This document shows positions 1 through 8,990 of a stretch of 64,000 bases of DNA, in pieces; position 1 is the stretch's first letter, and each line of letters starts with the position of its first letter. The notes under the pieces were generated by a model. It had not been told where the DNA came from. It saw nothing but the letters and a program-made list of their open reading frames with translations, and did no database searches. The translations under genes were made by a program, and so were the position numbers. The DNA lies in assembly GCF_900640175.1 (NCBI RefSeq), contig NZ_CAAAJC010000002.1:1-64000 (forward strand), given 5' to 3'. Source of the stretch: Legionella sp. W10-070. Lineage in GTDB: Bacteria; Pseudomonadota; Gammaproteobacteria; Legionellales; Legionellaceae.

Positions 1-96
1 TTATTATTCATTTTGGCAGTTCTTTTAGTGATTTTTCGACGGCAAATCGTATTTCACTATAGAAACTGCCTTTTTTTCAACTAATTAGAAATTTCG

Positions 97-110
97 TTCA
101 CGGAGCCTAG
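97..110. repeat. Possible single end of a CTAG-bounded repeat
   Basis: The 14 bases TTCACGGAGCCTAG differ at two positions from the right end (TTCACAGAACCTAG) of the 166-bp element at 14107-14272. No matching left end is visible in bases 1-96, so this may be a decayed or solo end, or chance. Bases 1-212 otherwise hold no convincing gene. Confidence 0.3.
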
Positions 111-212
111 GAATTGCTGCAGAAATGTTCAAAAATGTTTTGTCAATAAAAACTTAGGGCCAATTGGAAGCATAAAGCGCGGGAAGTGGGCAGTTTAAGT
201 TGAAATGTCAAC

Positions 213-407
213 AGACTCTAGTATCTCGTCAAGATTGAATTTTCGGGTTGGCGTCTGGGTTACGTTCAGATTTATGTGATTTTTTCCGAAAAAAGCACAG
301 GACTAGCAGGGCTAATTCGAGCATTTTTTCGGAAAAAATCACGTAAAGATGAATGCAAGACAGGCGATCATACCCGAAAATTCAATCTTGACGAGATACT
401 AGAGTCT
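213..407. repeat. 195-bp imperfect palindrome, MITE-like
   Basis: The outer 36 bases (213-248) and the reverse complement of 372-407 are identical. A second pair of arms near 276-292 and 325-341 (GTGATTTTTTCCGAAAAAA type) also matches, and the sequence between is roughly 70% self-complementary. CTAG occurs at 218-221 and 399-402, so the unit may be CTAG-bounded like the elements near 14 kb and 31.6 kb. It encodes nothing. It lies 27 bases before proC and could fold into a long hairpin in a transcript entering proC. Confidence 0.8.
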
Positions 408-434
408 ATGAACCAACGATAAGCGGAGTGTAAA

Positions 435-1220
435 ATGAAGATCAGTTTTATTGGCTTTGGCAATATGGCTAAAGCCATTGCCCAAAGTTTGATTAATCAG
501 AAAGAGTATCAGCTTTTTGCATCATTCCCGTCAGCAATCCAGGGGATTAATGGCGAAGGGATAACCACCAGTCCTGATAACAGGGAAGTGATTAAGGATG
601 CAGATATTGTCATTTTGGCCATAAAGCCTGCGCAAATGCCTGAAGTCTTAGGGGAAATCGCTTTGTTTTTACCGATGAAGTCGCTGGTTATTTCGATAGC
701 AGCAGGTATCAGCGTCTCCTGGTTGCAAAGCCAGTGCCGAAAAGAACAAGCCATCATTCGCAGTATGCCAAATACCCCCATTGCTGTTGGTAAAGGAGCC
801 ACACCGCTGATTGCCAATGATCAAGTGACGATCGAGCAAAAGCAATGGGTTGAGAAATTATTCCAAAATACGGGAATTATTAGCTGGGTTACAGAAGAGA
901 GCCAAATGGATCCTTTTACCGCCTTATCAGGCAGCGGCCCTGCTTATGTTTTTCTTTTCATGGAAGCAATGATAAAAGCCGCACAAAAACTCGGCCTTGA
1001 TGAAAATATCGCCAAACAATTTACAATGCAGACCATAGCAGGGGCAGTAGAACTGGCTGAACAAAGTGAGTTTGACATCAGCGAATTAAGAAAAAAGGTA
1101 ACCTCTCCTGCAGGGACCACCGCAGCAGCCCTGACTGTACTGCAGCAACAAGACTTTGAAACACTGGTGTTCAACGCGATGAAAGCAGCATGTGGGCGAG
1201 CCCGTGAGCTAAGCTTATAG
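435..1220 (+). CDS. proC: Pyrroline-5-carboxylate reductase
   Basis: Catalyses the last step of proline synthesis, NAD(P)H-dependent reduction of 1-pyrroline-5-carboxylate to proline, in the cytoplasm. The 261-residue product has the usual length. The N-terminal Rossmann fold shows GFGNMA at residues 7-12. The family signature region SGSGPAY lies near residue 165, and TSPAGTT near 222 in the C-terminal dimerisation domain. The ATG follows an AGCGGAGTG ribosome-binding site. yggT follows after about 130 bases, a common pairing. The yggS gene that often precedes proC is absent here, and a palindromic element occupies that position. Confidence 0.95.
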   Translation: MKISFIGFGNMAKAIAQSLINQKEYQLFASFPSAIQGINGEGITTSPDNREVIKDADIVILAIKPAQMPEVLGEIALFLPMKSLVISIAAGISVSWLQSQCRKEQAIIRSMPNTPIAVGKGATPLIANDQVTIEQKQWVEKLFQNTGIISWVTEESQMDPFTALSGSGPAYVFLFMEAMIKAAQKLGLDENIAKQFTMQTIAGAVELAEQSEFDISELRKKVTSPAGTTAAALTVLQQQDFETLVFNAMKAACGRARELSL

Positions 1221-1352
1221 AGGCCGTTGAGGCCAATCTATAGATGTGTTAAATAACAAACCCTTAAAAGTTTTTTGAATTCTTGAGCTTTTGTGGTTAA
1301 TTATCCTTATAATGGTCAATCAATCTAAACTAACGTCCATGTGAGAGGAACT

Positions 1353-1928
1353 ATGTCAGGTTTTGTAAGTGTAGGTTATTTCCTTATTGGTTTATTCTTT
1401 AATATACTAATATTCGCACTTTGGATAAGACTTGCTTTGCGTTATTTTCATGTCAGCGCTCTGCATCCAGTAGGACAATTAATTTATAACCTGACAAATC
1501 CTGTCGTTAAACCAGCGGAGCGTCTGTTCTTTTCTGGAAAAACTGCTGCAAAACGTTATGACTGGGCTGGCTTCAGCGTGCTGGTGGCAGTGGAATTGCT
1601 TAAATTTATTATCCTTGGACTTCTTCTTTATGGTGCCCTGCTGCCCTTATCTTATTTAGTATTGTTTACCCTTGCTGATCTGATTGTCCAACCATGTAAT
1701 CTGCTTTTTTACATTATCCTCATCCGCGTGATAATGAGTTGGGTGAATCCTGGCTGGCAACATCCGGTAGCAGATATCATGCGATTAATAACCGAACCTT
1801 TCCTGGAGATGGGACGCCGTCTCGTACCTAACATTTCCGGGTTTGATTTTTCCCCTTTTATTATATTAATAATCCTGAAGATCATTACCTTGTTTATAGG
1901 TGGTTCGATGCCCTTACGCCTTCTTTAG
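1353..1928 (+). CDS. yggT: YggT family integral membrane protein
   Basis: A 191-residue hydrophobic protein with about four membrane segments arranged as two similar halves. Each half carries the family pattern of a helix followed by an NP or NPxW-type turn (LTNPVVKPAE near residue 50; WVNPGWQHP near 132). The family is implicated in osmotic tolerance and membrane protein function, but the molecular role is not settled. I start at ATG 1353 rather than the in-frame GTG at 1341, because GAGAGGAA at 1343-1350 is a good ribosome-binding site for 1353 and would be destroyed as a site if translation began at 1341. Confidence 0.85.
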   Translation: MSGFVSVGYFLIGLFFNILIFALWIRLALRYFHVSALHPVGQLIYNLTNPVVKPAERLFFSGKTAAKRYDWAGFSVLVAVELLKFIILGLLLYGALLPLSYLVLFTLADLIVQPCNLLFYIILIRVIMSWVNPGWQHPVADIMRLITEPFLEMGRRLVPNISGFDFSPFIILIILKIITLFIGGSMPLRLL

Positions 1929-1958
1929 ACCGGAAAAAATAAATCAGGAGAGCTATAC

Positions 1959-2552
1959 TTGAAGCAAATTGGCCACCTGGAACGTACCATGATTAGTCGA
2001 TTAGCAACTATCGTAGTAGCTACTCTTGGTTTTTCTTTCAATGCCTTTGCTACTCAATCCATTTATTGTCCGCAAAATCACGGCTATATCAACATTGGCA
2101 TGACCCCAAATCAGGTACTTGCCTCTTGCGGCGAACCACTCAGCAAACAGCAATCCAACCGTCCTGTTATGCAAAAAGTACCGGTTGTGCAGTTAATCTA
2201 TAATAACATGGGATCTCAATCCGCTTTTTATGGCGTATGGTCCCTGCCCGTAGGAACCAACAGCGGAGCGCAGTTGGAAGTTGATATCATTAATAACCAA
2301 GTCAAAGCGGTGCGGGTAAATGGCTCAGACAGCAATGCATTTAGCATCTGCGGTGGTAGAATGATTCAGGTAGGTGATCCGGTAGGCGCTGTTTATGGGG
2401 CCTGCGGCAACCCTTCGCTGGTGAATAATACATTTATTAATCAGCCGCTCCAGAGTAATCAGCGGCCTGAGGTATGGATCTATCAAACCGACCAATACCA
2501 AACACCATTTAGCTTGACATTTGTTAACGGGAAATTACAATCCATCGACTAA
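1959..2552 (+). CDS. Exported protein resembling the DUF2845 family
   Basis: A 197-residue protein with a hydrophobic export signal (about residues 12-31, ending in FAFA-like residues), so probably periplasmic. The mature part has two related cysteine-containing repeats, one around residues 36-60 (C..N.GYINIG...QVLASCGEP) and one around 130-155 (CGGRMIQVGDPVGAVYGACGNP). This suggests an internal duplication of a DUF2845-like unit. The function is unknown. The TTG start at 1959 is preferred because CAGGAG sits six to seven bases upstream. ATG 1989 has no clear ribosome-binding site but would give a more compact signal peptide. Confidence 0.6.
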   Translation: MKQIGHLERTMISRLATIVVATLGFSFNAFATQSIYCPQNHGYINIGMTPNQVLASCGEPLSKQQSNRPVMQKVPVVQLIYNNMGSQSAFYGVWSLPVGTNSGAQLEVDIINNQVKAVRVNGSDSNAFSICGGRMIQVGDPVGAVYGACGNPSLVNNTFINQPLQSNQRPEVWIYQTDQYQTPFSLTFVNGKLQSID

Positions 2553-2573
2553 CCAAGAGCATGGAACAGGTTC

Positions 2574-2864
2574 ATGAGTGAAACAATTGATGATTTAACG
2601 ATTGCCTACAGTGAAAACGGGCAGGAAACCACTAAAGAATTAGGGAAATGTGTCCTATCCAAAGGCGCATGGACTACGATTATGTTTCGCTATCAGGATT
2701 GGGATAATGCAAAACAGGATTTTGGTCCTGTAAAATATTCAATCAGACGTTATCAAAAAAGAAATAATCAATACTGGATGAAATCAAAATTCAACATTTC
2801 CAGCGAGGATCAGGCACGTAAAATTATAGAAGTGTTATCTGGCTGGCTGGAAGTGAACAAATAA
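2574..2864 (+). CDS. Small conserved-looking cytoplasmic protein, unknown function
   Basis: A 96-residue protein without membrane segments, rich in charged and aromatic residues. It contains the segment KGAWTTIMFRYQDWD near residue 29 and a C-terminal amphipathic helix. It starts 21 bases after the preceding gene on the same strand, so it is probably co-transcribed with it. A GGAACAGG ribosome-binding site precedes the ATG. I do not recognise a family with certainty. Codon use and position support a real gene. Confidence 0.6.
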   Translation: MSETIDDLTIAYSENGQETTKELGKCVLSKGAWTTIMFRYQDWDNAKQDFGPVKYSIRRYQKRNNQYWMKSKFNISSEDQARKIIEVLSGWLEVNK

Positions 2865-2924
2865 AAAATTAGCTTACCTTCTCTACACCTATTTAACGAG
2901 TAGTGAACGGGGGCAAAACAGCGG

Positions 2925-2947
2925 GAGATAGTGACGATCACTATCTC
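2925..2947. terminator. Hairpin in the 2865-3200 gap
   Basis: A perfect 10-bp stem (GAGATAGTGA / TCACTATCTC) with a three-base loop lies 60 bases after the preceding gene. There is no T-tract, so it is at best a weak or Rho-assisted end. A second hairpin, CCGCTTT-TAT-AAAGCGG, lies at 3060-3076. Apart from these and the promoter at 3140, the 336-base gap holds nothing I recognise. Confidence 0.35.
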
Positions 2948-3139
2948 ATGATACTCAGTATGCAAAAACTGTTTCAAAATATCCTCAGTTACTTCCAGCT
3001 AACGTCACCCTGAATCTAACACGGAGGGTAAACCAAAATCACTCTCCTGAATACACTTGCCGCTTTTATAAAGCGGACAAATAAAAATAAATGCTTCAGA
3101 AATAAAAAATATTGCGTGCGGCTAATATTTGAACATTTT

Positions 3140-3184
3140 TTGAATCTTGCTCATAACTACTTTATAATCTAGCGTCTCGCTAGA
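3140..3184 (+). promoter_or_regulatory. Sigma-70 promoter with operator-like palindrome for the RND operon
   Basis: TTGAAT (3140-3145) and TATAAT (3163-3168) are separated by 17 bases, a near-consensus sigma-70 promoter. Starting at the last base of the -10 box is a perfect inverted repeat, TCTAGCG-TCT-CGCTAGA (3168-3184), covering the expected start of transcription. This placement is typical of an operator for a repressor. No regulator gene is adjacent, so the protein that would bind is unknown. The adaptor gene starts at 3201. Confidence 0.65.
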
Positions 3185-3200
3185 TAAAGGGTGCCATTGC

Positions 3201-4250
3201 ATGAAAAATTACTTATCTGCCCTGCTTTTGACACTCATCGTCATGACTTGCCTGGGTTATTTTGTATTTCAACCTAAAAAAGGACAGGTAAGGGCTACAG
3301 AGCCTCAAGCCATTACGGTGGAGACTGCTCCGGTAGTTGAAAAAGTGCTGGCGGATCAATTTGAAACAATCGGCAGTCTTGCCAGTACAGATAACATTGA
3401 CATTAGTTCCGAACTTGCCGGCCAAATAGCAACAATCCACTTTAAGCCTGGCGCAACTGTTAAAAAAGGTACGCTACTTATCCAGCTAGACGCCACCGTC
3501 TTAAAAAGTGAATTAGCCAGTGCCAAGGCTGTCTTGACTTTAAGTGAAAGCAGTTACCAACGAACCAAAGAATTAGCCAAAAGAAAACTGGCCTCGGAGC
3601 AAGCCCTGGATCAAACATTAGCTGATCTTCGTGAAAAAGAAAATAATGTAAAAGCCAAGGAAGCACAGCTGGAGAAACTAAGTCTTCGTGCACCTTTCTC
3701 AGGTACTCTCGGCTCAAGGCAAGTTAGCGTGGGACAATACGTAAAAGTGGGACAACCGCTTGTAAGGTTGGTCGCCAATCAGAAATTACGTGTAGAGTAT
3801 AACTTACCGGAACGTTACCTGGCGCGATTAAAAGAGGGCCAACAGGTGACCGTCATCTCTGATGCCTTCCCTGATAAAATTTACAAAGGGATGGTGAATT
3901 ATGTTGATCCCGCCATTAATAAAGAAACCAGAACAATCGCTGTTGAAGCATTGATTGATAATCCTGATAATTTACTATCAGCCGGTTTATTTGTTCGCGT
4001 CAACCATGAGTTTGGCGAGAAAAAAAAACGCCTGCTTGTTCCCGAGGAGAGCCTGATTCCTACCATTAACGGGCAAAAAATATTTATTTTGCGCCATGAC
4101 AAGGCTATTGCAGTCAAAGTGAAGACCGGTAACCATCATGCCGCAATGACTGAGATATGCGGGGGATTAAAAGCCGACGATATCGTCATTGTACGAGGCC
4201 AACACAAGTTGCGTGAAGGTAGCCGCGTTATTGATATTCACCGAGGATAG
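3201..4250 (+). CDS. RND efflux periplasmic adaptor subunit
   Basis: Membrane fusion protein of a tripartite efflux pump, linking the inner-membrane RND pump to an outer-membrane channel. The 349-residue product has an N-terminal membrane anchor or signal (about residues 5-23). A first lipoyl half follows (SSELAGQIATIHFKPG, about 75-90), then an alpha-helical hairpin (about 100-155), a second lipoyl half with LRAPFSGTLG near 163-172, and the beta-barrel and membrane-proximal domains. It is 9 bases upstream of the pump gene and shares its promoter. The set resembles AcrA/MexE-type drug efflux more than metal efflux. No outer-membrane channel gene is present, so a shared TolC-like channel is likely. 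Confidence 0.9.
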   Translation: MKNYLSALLLTLIVMTCLGYFVFQPKKGQVRATEPQAITVETAPVVEKVLADQFETIGSLASTDNIDISSELAGQIATIHFKPGATVKKGTLLIQLDATVLKSELASAKAVLTLSESSYQRTKELAKRKLASEQALDQTLADLREKENNVKAKEAQLEKLSLRAPFSGTLGSRQVSVGQYVKVGQPLVRLVANQKLRVEYNLPERYLARLKEGQQVTVISDAFPDKIYKGMVNYVDPAINKETRTIAVEALIDNPDNLLSAGLFVRVNHEFGEKKKRLLVPEESLIPTINGQKIFILRHDKAIAVKVKTGNHHAAMTEICGGLKADDIVIVRGQHKLREGSRVIDIHRG

Positions 4251-4259
4251 GAAACAACT

Positions 4260-7200
4260 GTGACTTTTTCAGAACGCTGCATCAAACGCCCTGTCTTTAC
4301 GATTGTTTTTTCTCTAATCCTCATCATTACCGGCTTGCTGCATTATAATAAGCTAGCCGTTCGACATTTGCCTAATATTGACAGACCGACGGTTAATATT
4401 ACCACGGACTTTGAAGGTGCCAGTCCGGATCTGGTAGAGAAAGAAATTACCATTCCAATAGAAAATACCCTCTCCGGAATTCCAGGGATTGATTCCATCC
4501 GTTCAACAAGCTTACTTGGAAGAAGCAGGGTTAATGTCGATTTTCAACTGGGTGTGGATATCAATGAAGCAATCAGTGATATCCGGAATAAAATGTCTGC
4601 CTTACAAGCCAAACTACCAACAGACAGCCACCCGCCCACTGTCAGTAAAAATGATGCCGATGCAAACCCTGTATTGATGCTGGGATTCCATGACCAATCC
4701 AAAGACCCCCTTGAAATCACCGATTTTGTAACCCGCAATATCAAACCTGTATTGCAGGAAGTCAAAGGCGTTGGCGAAGTGCTTTATCACGGCGGGCGTG
4801 ATTATGCAGTTAAGATAGCCTTAAATCCTGTTAAAATGGCCGCCTACGCGGTCACTGTGGCTGATGTTAAAAAGACATTGATTCAACAAAATATCGATGT
4901 GCCTAGCGGCCAGATTAAAAGCACCAACCGTTATTATACAATAGTCACTCATGCCTCGTTACAGGATGCCAGGCATTTCACCGATCTGGTCATTGCCCAA
5001 CGTAATAATCAACTCATTCACCTAAACGAAGTTGCCTCTGTCACTGTAGGCAGTGAAAATGAAGACAATATGCTACGCATTAATGGCAAACCAGCTGTTG
5101 GGCTATCAATACTTGCCCAGTCAACAGCGAATCCTGTTGAAGTTGCTTCAGAAGTCAAAAAAACCCTGCATTCCTTGCGGCAAACGCTGCCACCTGGTTT
5201 TACAATTCAATCTGTCTTCGATTCCACGCAGTTTATTAAACAATCAGTTCATGAGGTGTATAAAGCATTTCTGGAAGCTATTTTTTTTGTCGCAGTGGTT
5301 GTTTTTTTATTCCTGGGAAATTTGCGTGCGGCAATCATCCCCATTATCACTATTCCTATTTGCCTGGTCAGTACTTTTTGGCCAATGTATTTATTAGGGT
5401 TTGAGATCAACACGATTACTTTGCTAGCGCTGGTATTGGCTATCGGTCTGGTAGTGGATGATGCGATCGTTGTACTGGAAAATTGTCACCGCCACATGCA
5501 GGAAGGCCTTAATGCAATGCAGGCAGCCATTAAAGGAAGTAATGAAATTGTTTTTGTAATATTGGCAATGACCATTACCCTGGCTGCAGTTTATGCACCG
5601 ATGGGCTTTGTTTCAGGTTTTACAGGTAAATTATTTCTACAATTTGGCGCCACATTGGCACTTAGTGTCATAATCTCAGGTTTAATTGCTTTAACTTTGT
5701 CTCCCATGATGTGCTCCAGGTTATTAAAAAAAGAGGAAGGACGATATAGTCTCTGGTTAAGCAAACAATTTGCACGCTTGAGTGTACGCTATTCTCAAAG
5801 TCTCCATGGCAGTCTCAACCGTCCCCTTCTGCTAACCGGCACATTAGCTGCTTTATGTATACTTGGATTTTTTTGCTATCAGCAGCTGGGTGCTGAGTTA
5901 GCACCGGTTGAAGATCAGTCTTACATCATAGGATCCCTTTCCTCCCCTACCAATTCAAGTACCCATTATACCGATCATTACACCCGACAACTTGAAGCCA
6001 TTTATGAAACCATCCCTGAAAAGGCAACCTACCTTGCCTCTGTAAAACCGGCCTCTGCCTTCACCCTGCTAAAGCTGGTTCCCTGGAAAGAACGCCATCG
6101 GACGCAGAAAGAAATCAGCAATGAATTGAGTGAGAGAATGCAGAAGATAACCGGGGTAAATATTTTTCCCGTCAGCCCAAACCCTCTCGGGAATCGCGTA
6201 GGCAATAGCCAGTTCAGCCTGGCTTTATTGGCGAACACTTCTTACCTGAGGCTGAATGAAATCTCTAATGAAATTACTAAAATCCTGACAGACGATCCGG
6301 GCTTAAGACATGTAAAAAACAATCTGGCTCTGGATAGTGAACAGATTAATATCGAAATCGACAGACAATTAGCAGCTGATCTTGACGTTAATCTTGCGGA
6401 TGTCGCCGAATTGCTATCCACCATGCTAGGGGGCAACAATCCAGTTAATTTTAATTACGAAGGTCAGGCTTATAAAGTCATTTTGCAATTGCAGCAAGCC
6501 GACCGGCGTGATATTTCAGTGTTGAACAAACTCTATGTGCAAAGTGGTCGCGGGCGAATGATCCCTCTATCTACGCTTGTCAAAATCAATCGTACAATAG
6601 GACCAGACAGCTTGCCTCATTTAAACCGTTTACGCAGCGCCAGTATCAGCGCAGAACTTGCCTCTGATGTATCAATTGATAAAGTCATAAACCATGTAGA
6701 AGCGCTGTTGCAAAAAAATCTGCCAGAGGATATTCAATACCGATTTACAGGCGCAGCAAAAGATTACCTTGAAGCCTCTGGCAGTAGCCTCTATGCGTTT
6801 TTGCTTGCCTTGTTATTTATCTACCTGGTACTGGCCGCACAGTTTGAAAGCTTTATCGATCCCCTTATCGTGCTACTTAGCGTCCCCTTAAGTCTGGTTG
6901 GTGCAGTACTGACTCTTTACCTTTTTGGCCAGAATTTATCAATTTATAGCAATATTGGTATTGTTACCCTCATCGGCCTTGTCAGCAAGCATGGGATTAT
7001 GATTACCGAATTTGCTAACCAACAACTTAATCTTGGCAAAGACAAGCTCACGGCCGTCATAGAAAGCGCCCGTATTCGCCTTAGACCTATCTTGATGACT
7101 ACCCTGGCGATGATCCTGGGAGCCCTTCCCCTTGCACTGGCTTCAGGCGCCGGCAGTGAAAGCAGAAAGCAACTGGGGCTTGTAATTATTGGAGGAATGT

Positions 7201-7346
7201 CGGTAGGAACCCTGTTTTCTTTATATATTGTACCCTTTGCCTATTTAATCATTTCCCGACGAAAAGTTGCAAAAATCATCACCTTAGACAATGAACTTGA
7301 ACCCAAAAATATTGAAGTGAGCAAACTAACCCTTAAAAATGGCTAG
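4260..7346 (+). CDS. RND family multidrug efflux pump (HAE-1 type)
   Basis: Inner-membrane proton-driven drug exporter of 1028 residues, the normal size for AcrB-like pumps. A first membrane helix is followed by a large periplasmic loop, a block of helices, a second large loop (about 540-840) and a second helix block. The adjacent aspartates of the proton relay are visible in VVDDAIVVLEN (about D400-D401). The partner lysine lies in LVSKHGIMITEF (about residue 909). The start codon is GTG, preceded by GAGGATAGG. Together with the adaptor it forms a two-gene operon. Substrates cannot be told from sequence alone. Confidence 0.93.
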   Translation: MTFSERCIKRPVFTIVFSLILIITGLLHYNKLAVRHLPNIDRPTVNITTDFEGASPDLVEKEITIPIENTLSGIPGIDSIRSTSLLGRSRVNVDFQLGVDINEAISDIRNKMSALQAKLPTDSHPPTVSKNDADANPVLMLGFHDQSKDPLEITDFVTRNIKPVLQEVKGVGEVLYHGGRDYAVKIALNPVKMAAYAVTVADVKKTLIQQNIDVPSGQIKSTNRYYTIVTHASLQDARHFTDLVIAQRNNQLIHLNEVASVTVGSENEDNMLRINGKPAVGLSILAQSTANPVEVASEVKKTLHSLRQTLPPGFTIQSVFDSTQFIKQSVHEVYKAFLEAIFFVAVVVFLFLGNLRAAIIPIITIPICLVSTFWPMYLLGFEINTITLLALVLAIGLVVDDAIVVLENCHRHMQEGLNAMQAAIKGSNEIVFVILAMTITLAAVYAPMGFVSGFTGKLFLQFGATLALSVIISGLIALTLSPMMCSRLLKKEEGRYSLWLSKQFARLSVRYSQSLHGSLNRPLLLTGTLAALCILGFFCYQQLGAELAPVEDQSYIIGSLSSPTNSSTHYTDHYTRQLEAIYETIPEKATYLASVKPASAFTLLKLVPWKERHRTQKEISNELSERMQKITGVNIFPVSPNPLGNRVGNSQFSLALLANTSYLRLNEISNEITKILTDDPGLRHVKNNLALDSEQINIEIDRQLAADLDVNLADVAELLSTMLGGNNPVNFNYEGQAYKVILQLQQADRRDISVLNKLYVQSGRGRMIPLSTLVKINRTIGPDSLPHLNRLRSASISAELASDVSIDKVINHVEALLQKNLPEDIQYRFTGAAKDYLEASGSSLYAFLLALLFIYLVLAAQFESFIDPLIVLLSVPLSLVGAVLTLYLFGQNLSIYSNIGIVTLIGLVSKHGIMITEFANQQLNLGKDKLTAVIESARIRLRPILMTTLAMILGALPLALASGAGSESRKQLGLVIIGGMSVGTLFSLYIVPFAYLIISRRKVAKIITLDNELEPKNIEVSKLTLKNG

Positions 7347-7444
7347 TGCCTCGTTTTGCGCATGGGTTAGTGAAAAATGCTCATTTTTATCCACTGCGAA
7401 TTAGAAACTTCATCAAATGAAACCTTCTTTCTCCAACTGCCGGA

Positions 7445-7603
7445 TCATGTATAACAGTAAAACGGTTTTCCTTTTAACAGAGTAACTGAATAATGTTCAG
7501 ATTTCTTTTTATATGTTTGAATAAAATAGGCTGCCGCAGCTTCACTACTCGTCCCTGAAGGTCCTAATGTGCCTATTGTTATTATTTTTTTCAGTTCGTT
7601 CAT
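7445..7603 (-). pseudogene. Truncated prephenate dehydratase/decarboxylase-like gene
   Basis: A short reading frame of 52 codons begins 14 bases after the DAHP synthase stop on the same strand. Its N-terminus reads ITIGTLGPSGTSSEAAA, which matches the opening motif of the prephenate dehydratase fold (TLGPxGTxSE). The TSSE form resembles, from memory, the prephenate decarboxylase BacA more than ordinary PheA. It then hits a stop at 7445-7447, whereas complete members have about 180 residues or more. Another frame downstream continues with SFDEVSNSQW-like codons, which could be a shifted remnant. It is most likely a decayed last gene of the DAHP synthase operon. Confidence 0.55.
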
Positions 7604-7617
7604 GTCTAAATTTCTTA

Positions 7618-8808
7618 TTAATGTTCAACATAATGCTTGGCAATGCACTGCATCACATGCATCGTTTGTGCATAATTCAGACGGGGATCGACTAGACTTT
7701 TGTAGTTTTTCTTAAAGTCGCTTACTGAATCGCAATGATATGATGATTCGTAGTCCACGCATTCAGTTACATCCTGGTGGGTTGCTTCAAGGTGGATGGC
7801 ATTAAGTTTGCTGCCCATTTTTCTGTGGATCAAAAAAGAACTCTTGATTTCATCGACAATATTGCTCAATTTTCTAATCTTTATTCCCGAATTGATAATT
7901 TCGGTATTTCCATGCATGGGATCACAACTCCATAAAACGGTGCGTTGCGTTTTTTTCACTGCATCAATTAATTGTGGCAAAAGGCTACCGACATATTGCG
8001 CCCCCAATCTGGGAATAAGTGTTATGCGCCCCGGAACATAATCTGGGTCTAATTCATTAATTGCCTTGACAAGATCCTTGATAGAGGCATCCGGGCCTAT
8101 TTTCACTGCAATTGGGTTTGCAATTTTTTTTAAATAGTTTATATGTTGAATGCTGTTGACTGTGCGTTTACCAAGCCATGGGAAATGGGTTGAAAGGTTG
8201 TAATATAATCCAGTTTGCTTATCGAGCCGAGTTAATGCTTGTTCATAATAAAGTAATAATGCTTCATGACTTGTATATATTTTTTGTTTTGGCTCTATTT
8301 TCTGATTCCATTGATTAATTTCTTGATAAATAGATGCTGCGCAATTATAACTCAGCAGCATTCTCCAGGGATCAGGAGTTCGATGTTTTTTATGAAATTG
8401 ATTCACCATATCGCCAAAATAGGAATAAATCCTTTCATTTTGAGAAATCTCATAAGGATTGCTTCTGGGCTTTGCATATTGTCCTGCTATTCGACCAACC
8501 TGGATTACACTACCCCCAGTTTTTCTTTGAAAAAAATCTGCTAACAGCTGAATAAATTCTAATTTTGCATGGGTTGTATATTTGTCGCACTCATGAAAAC
8601 TTTCAGCACAATCACCTGATTGTATTAAAAAATATTCCCCTAATGATACTCTTGCTAACAACTGGCGGAAATCATTAACCTCTTTGAAAGAAACCAAAGG
8701 AGCTTGAGACTGTAGAATACTTTGGATATGTATCAGTTCATTAGTGGAGTGATGGAATGGAAAAAATGGATCATCCTGAGTTTTAAGTTGCTGGGCAGAT
8801 TCAAACAT
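7618..8808 (-). CDS. Class II DAHP synthase, short PhzC-like form
   Basis: Condenses phosphoenolpyruvate and erythrose 4-phosphate to DAHP, the first step toward chorismate. All class II landmarks are present: SGDCAESF (metal-binding Cys), VGRIAGQYAKPRS, YTSHEALLLYYEQALTR, KIGPDAS, CDPMHGNT (metal His), LEATHQDVTEC (metal Glu) and VDPRLNYAQT (metal Asp). At 396 residues it is about 50 shorter than the copy at 22545-23885, chiefly through loss of the insert between the CAAS and YTSHEA motifs. Short class II enzymes of about 400 residues are known from secondary-metabolite pathways (PhzC type). The ATG follows AAGGAG. A damaged prephenate-processing gene follows it, which supports a special pathway rather than bulk aromatic synthesis. 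Confidence 0.88.
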   Translation of the reverse strand: MFESAQQLKTQDDPFFPFHHSTNELIHIQSILQSQAPLVSFKEVNDFRQLLARVSLGEYFLIQSGDCAESFHECDKYTTHAKLEFIQLLADFFQRKTGGSVIQVGRIAGQYAKPRSNPYEISQNERIYSYFGDMVNQFHKKHRTPDPWRMLLSYNCAASIYQEINQWNQKIEPKQKIYTSHEALLLYYEQALTRLDKQTGLYYNLSTHFPWLGKRTVNSIQHINYLKKIANPIAVKIGPDASIKDLVKAINELDPDYVPGRITLIPRLGAQYVGSLLPQLIDAVKKTQRTVLWSCDPMHGNTEIINSGIKIRKLSNIVDEIKSSFLIHRKMGSKLNAIHLEATHQDVTECVDYESSYHCDSVSDFKKNYKSLVDPRLNYAQTMHVMQCIAKHYVEH

Positions 8809-8962
8809 ATTTACAACTCCTTGTAACTGGGCTTTTTGAAGTGGTAATAAGCAATTTTTTATTATTATTCATGTCAAACTCTATAATTTGATTCTTCTTT
8901 TTAAGCTTTCACTAGTCAGCTTCCGATTTTCATTCATGGTTAACAATAGAATAAAATGTTAT

Positions 8963-8990
8963 TTTAAGTTAAATTAAAATTCAACTTAAA
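8963..8990. promoter_or_regulatory. Inverted repeat in the divergent intergenic region
   Basis: TTTAAGTT (8963-8970) and AACTTAAA (8983-8990) form an 8-bp inverted repeat with a 12-base spacer. It lies in the very AT-rich 298-base gap between the divergently transcribed DAHP synthase and XRE regulator genes. Its position suits a regulator binding site controlling both directions. The low complexity of the surroundings makes chance possible. Confidence 0.35.
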
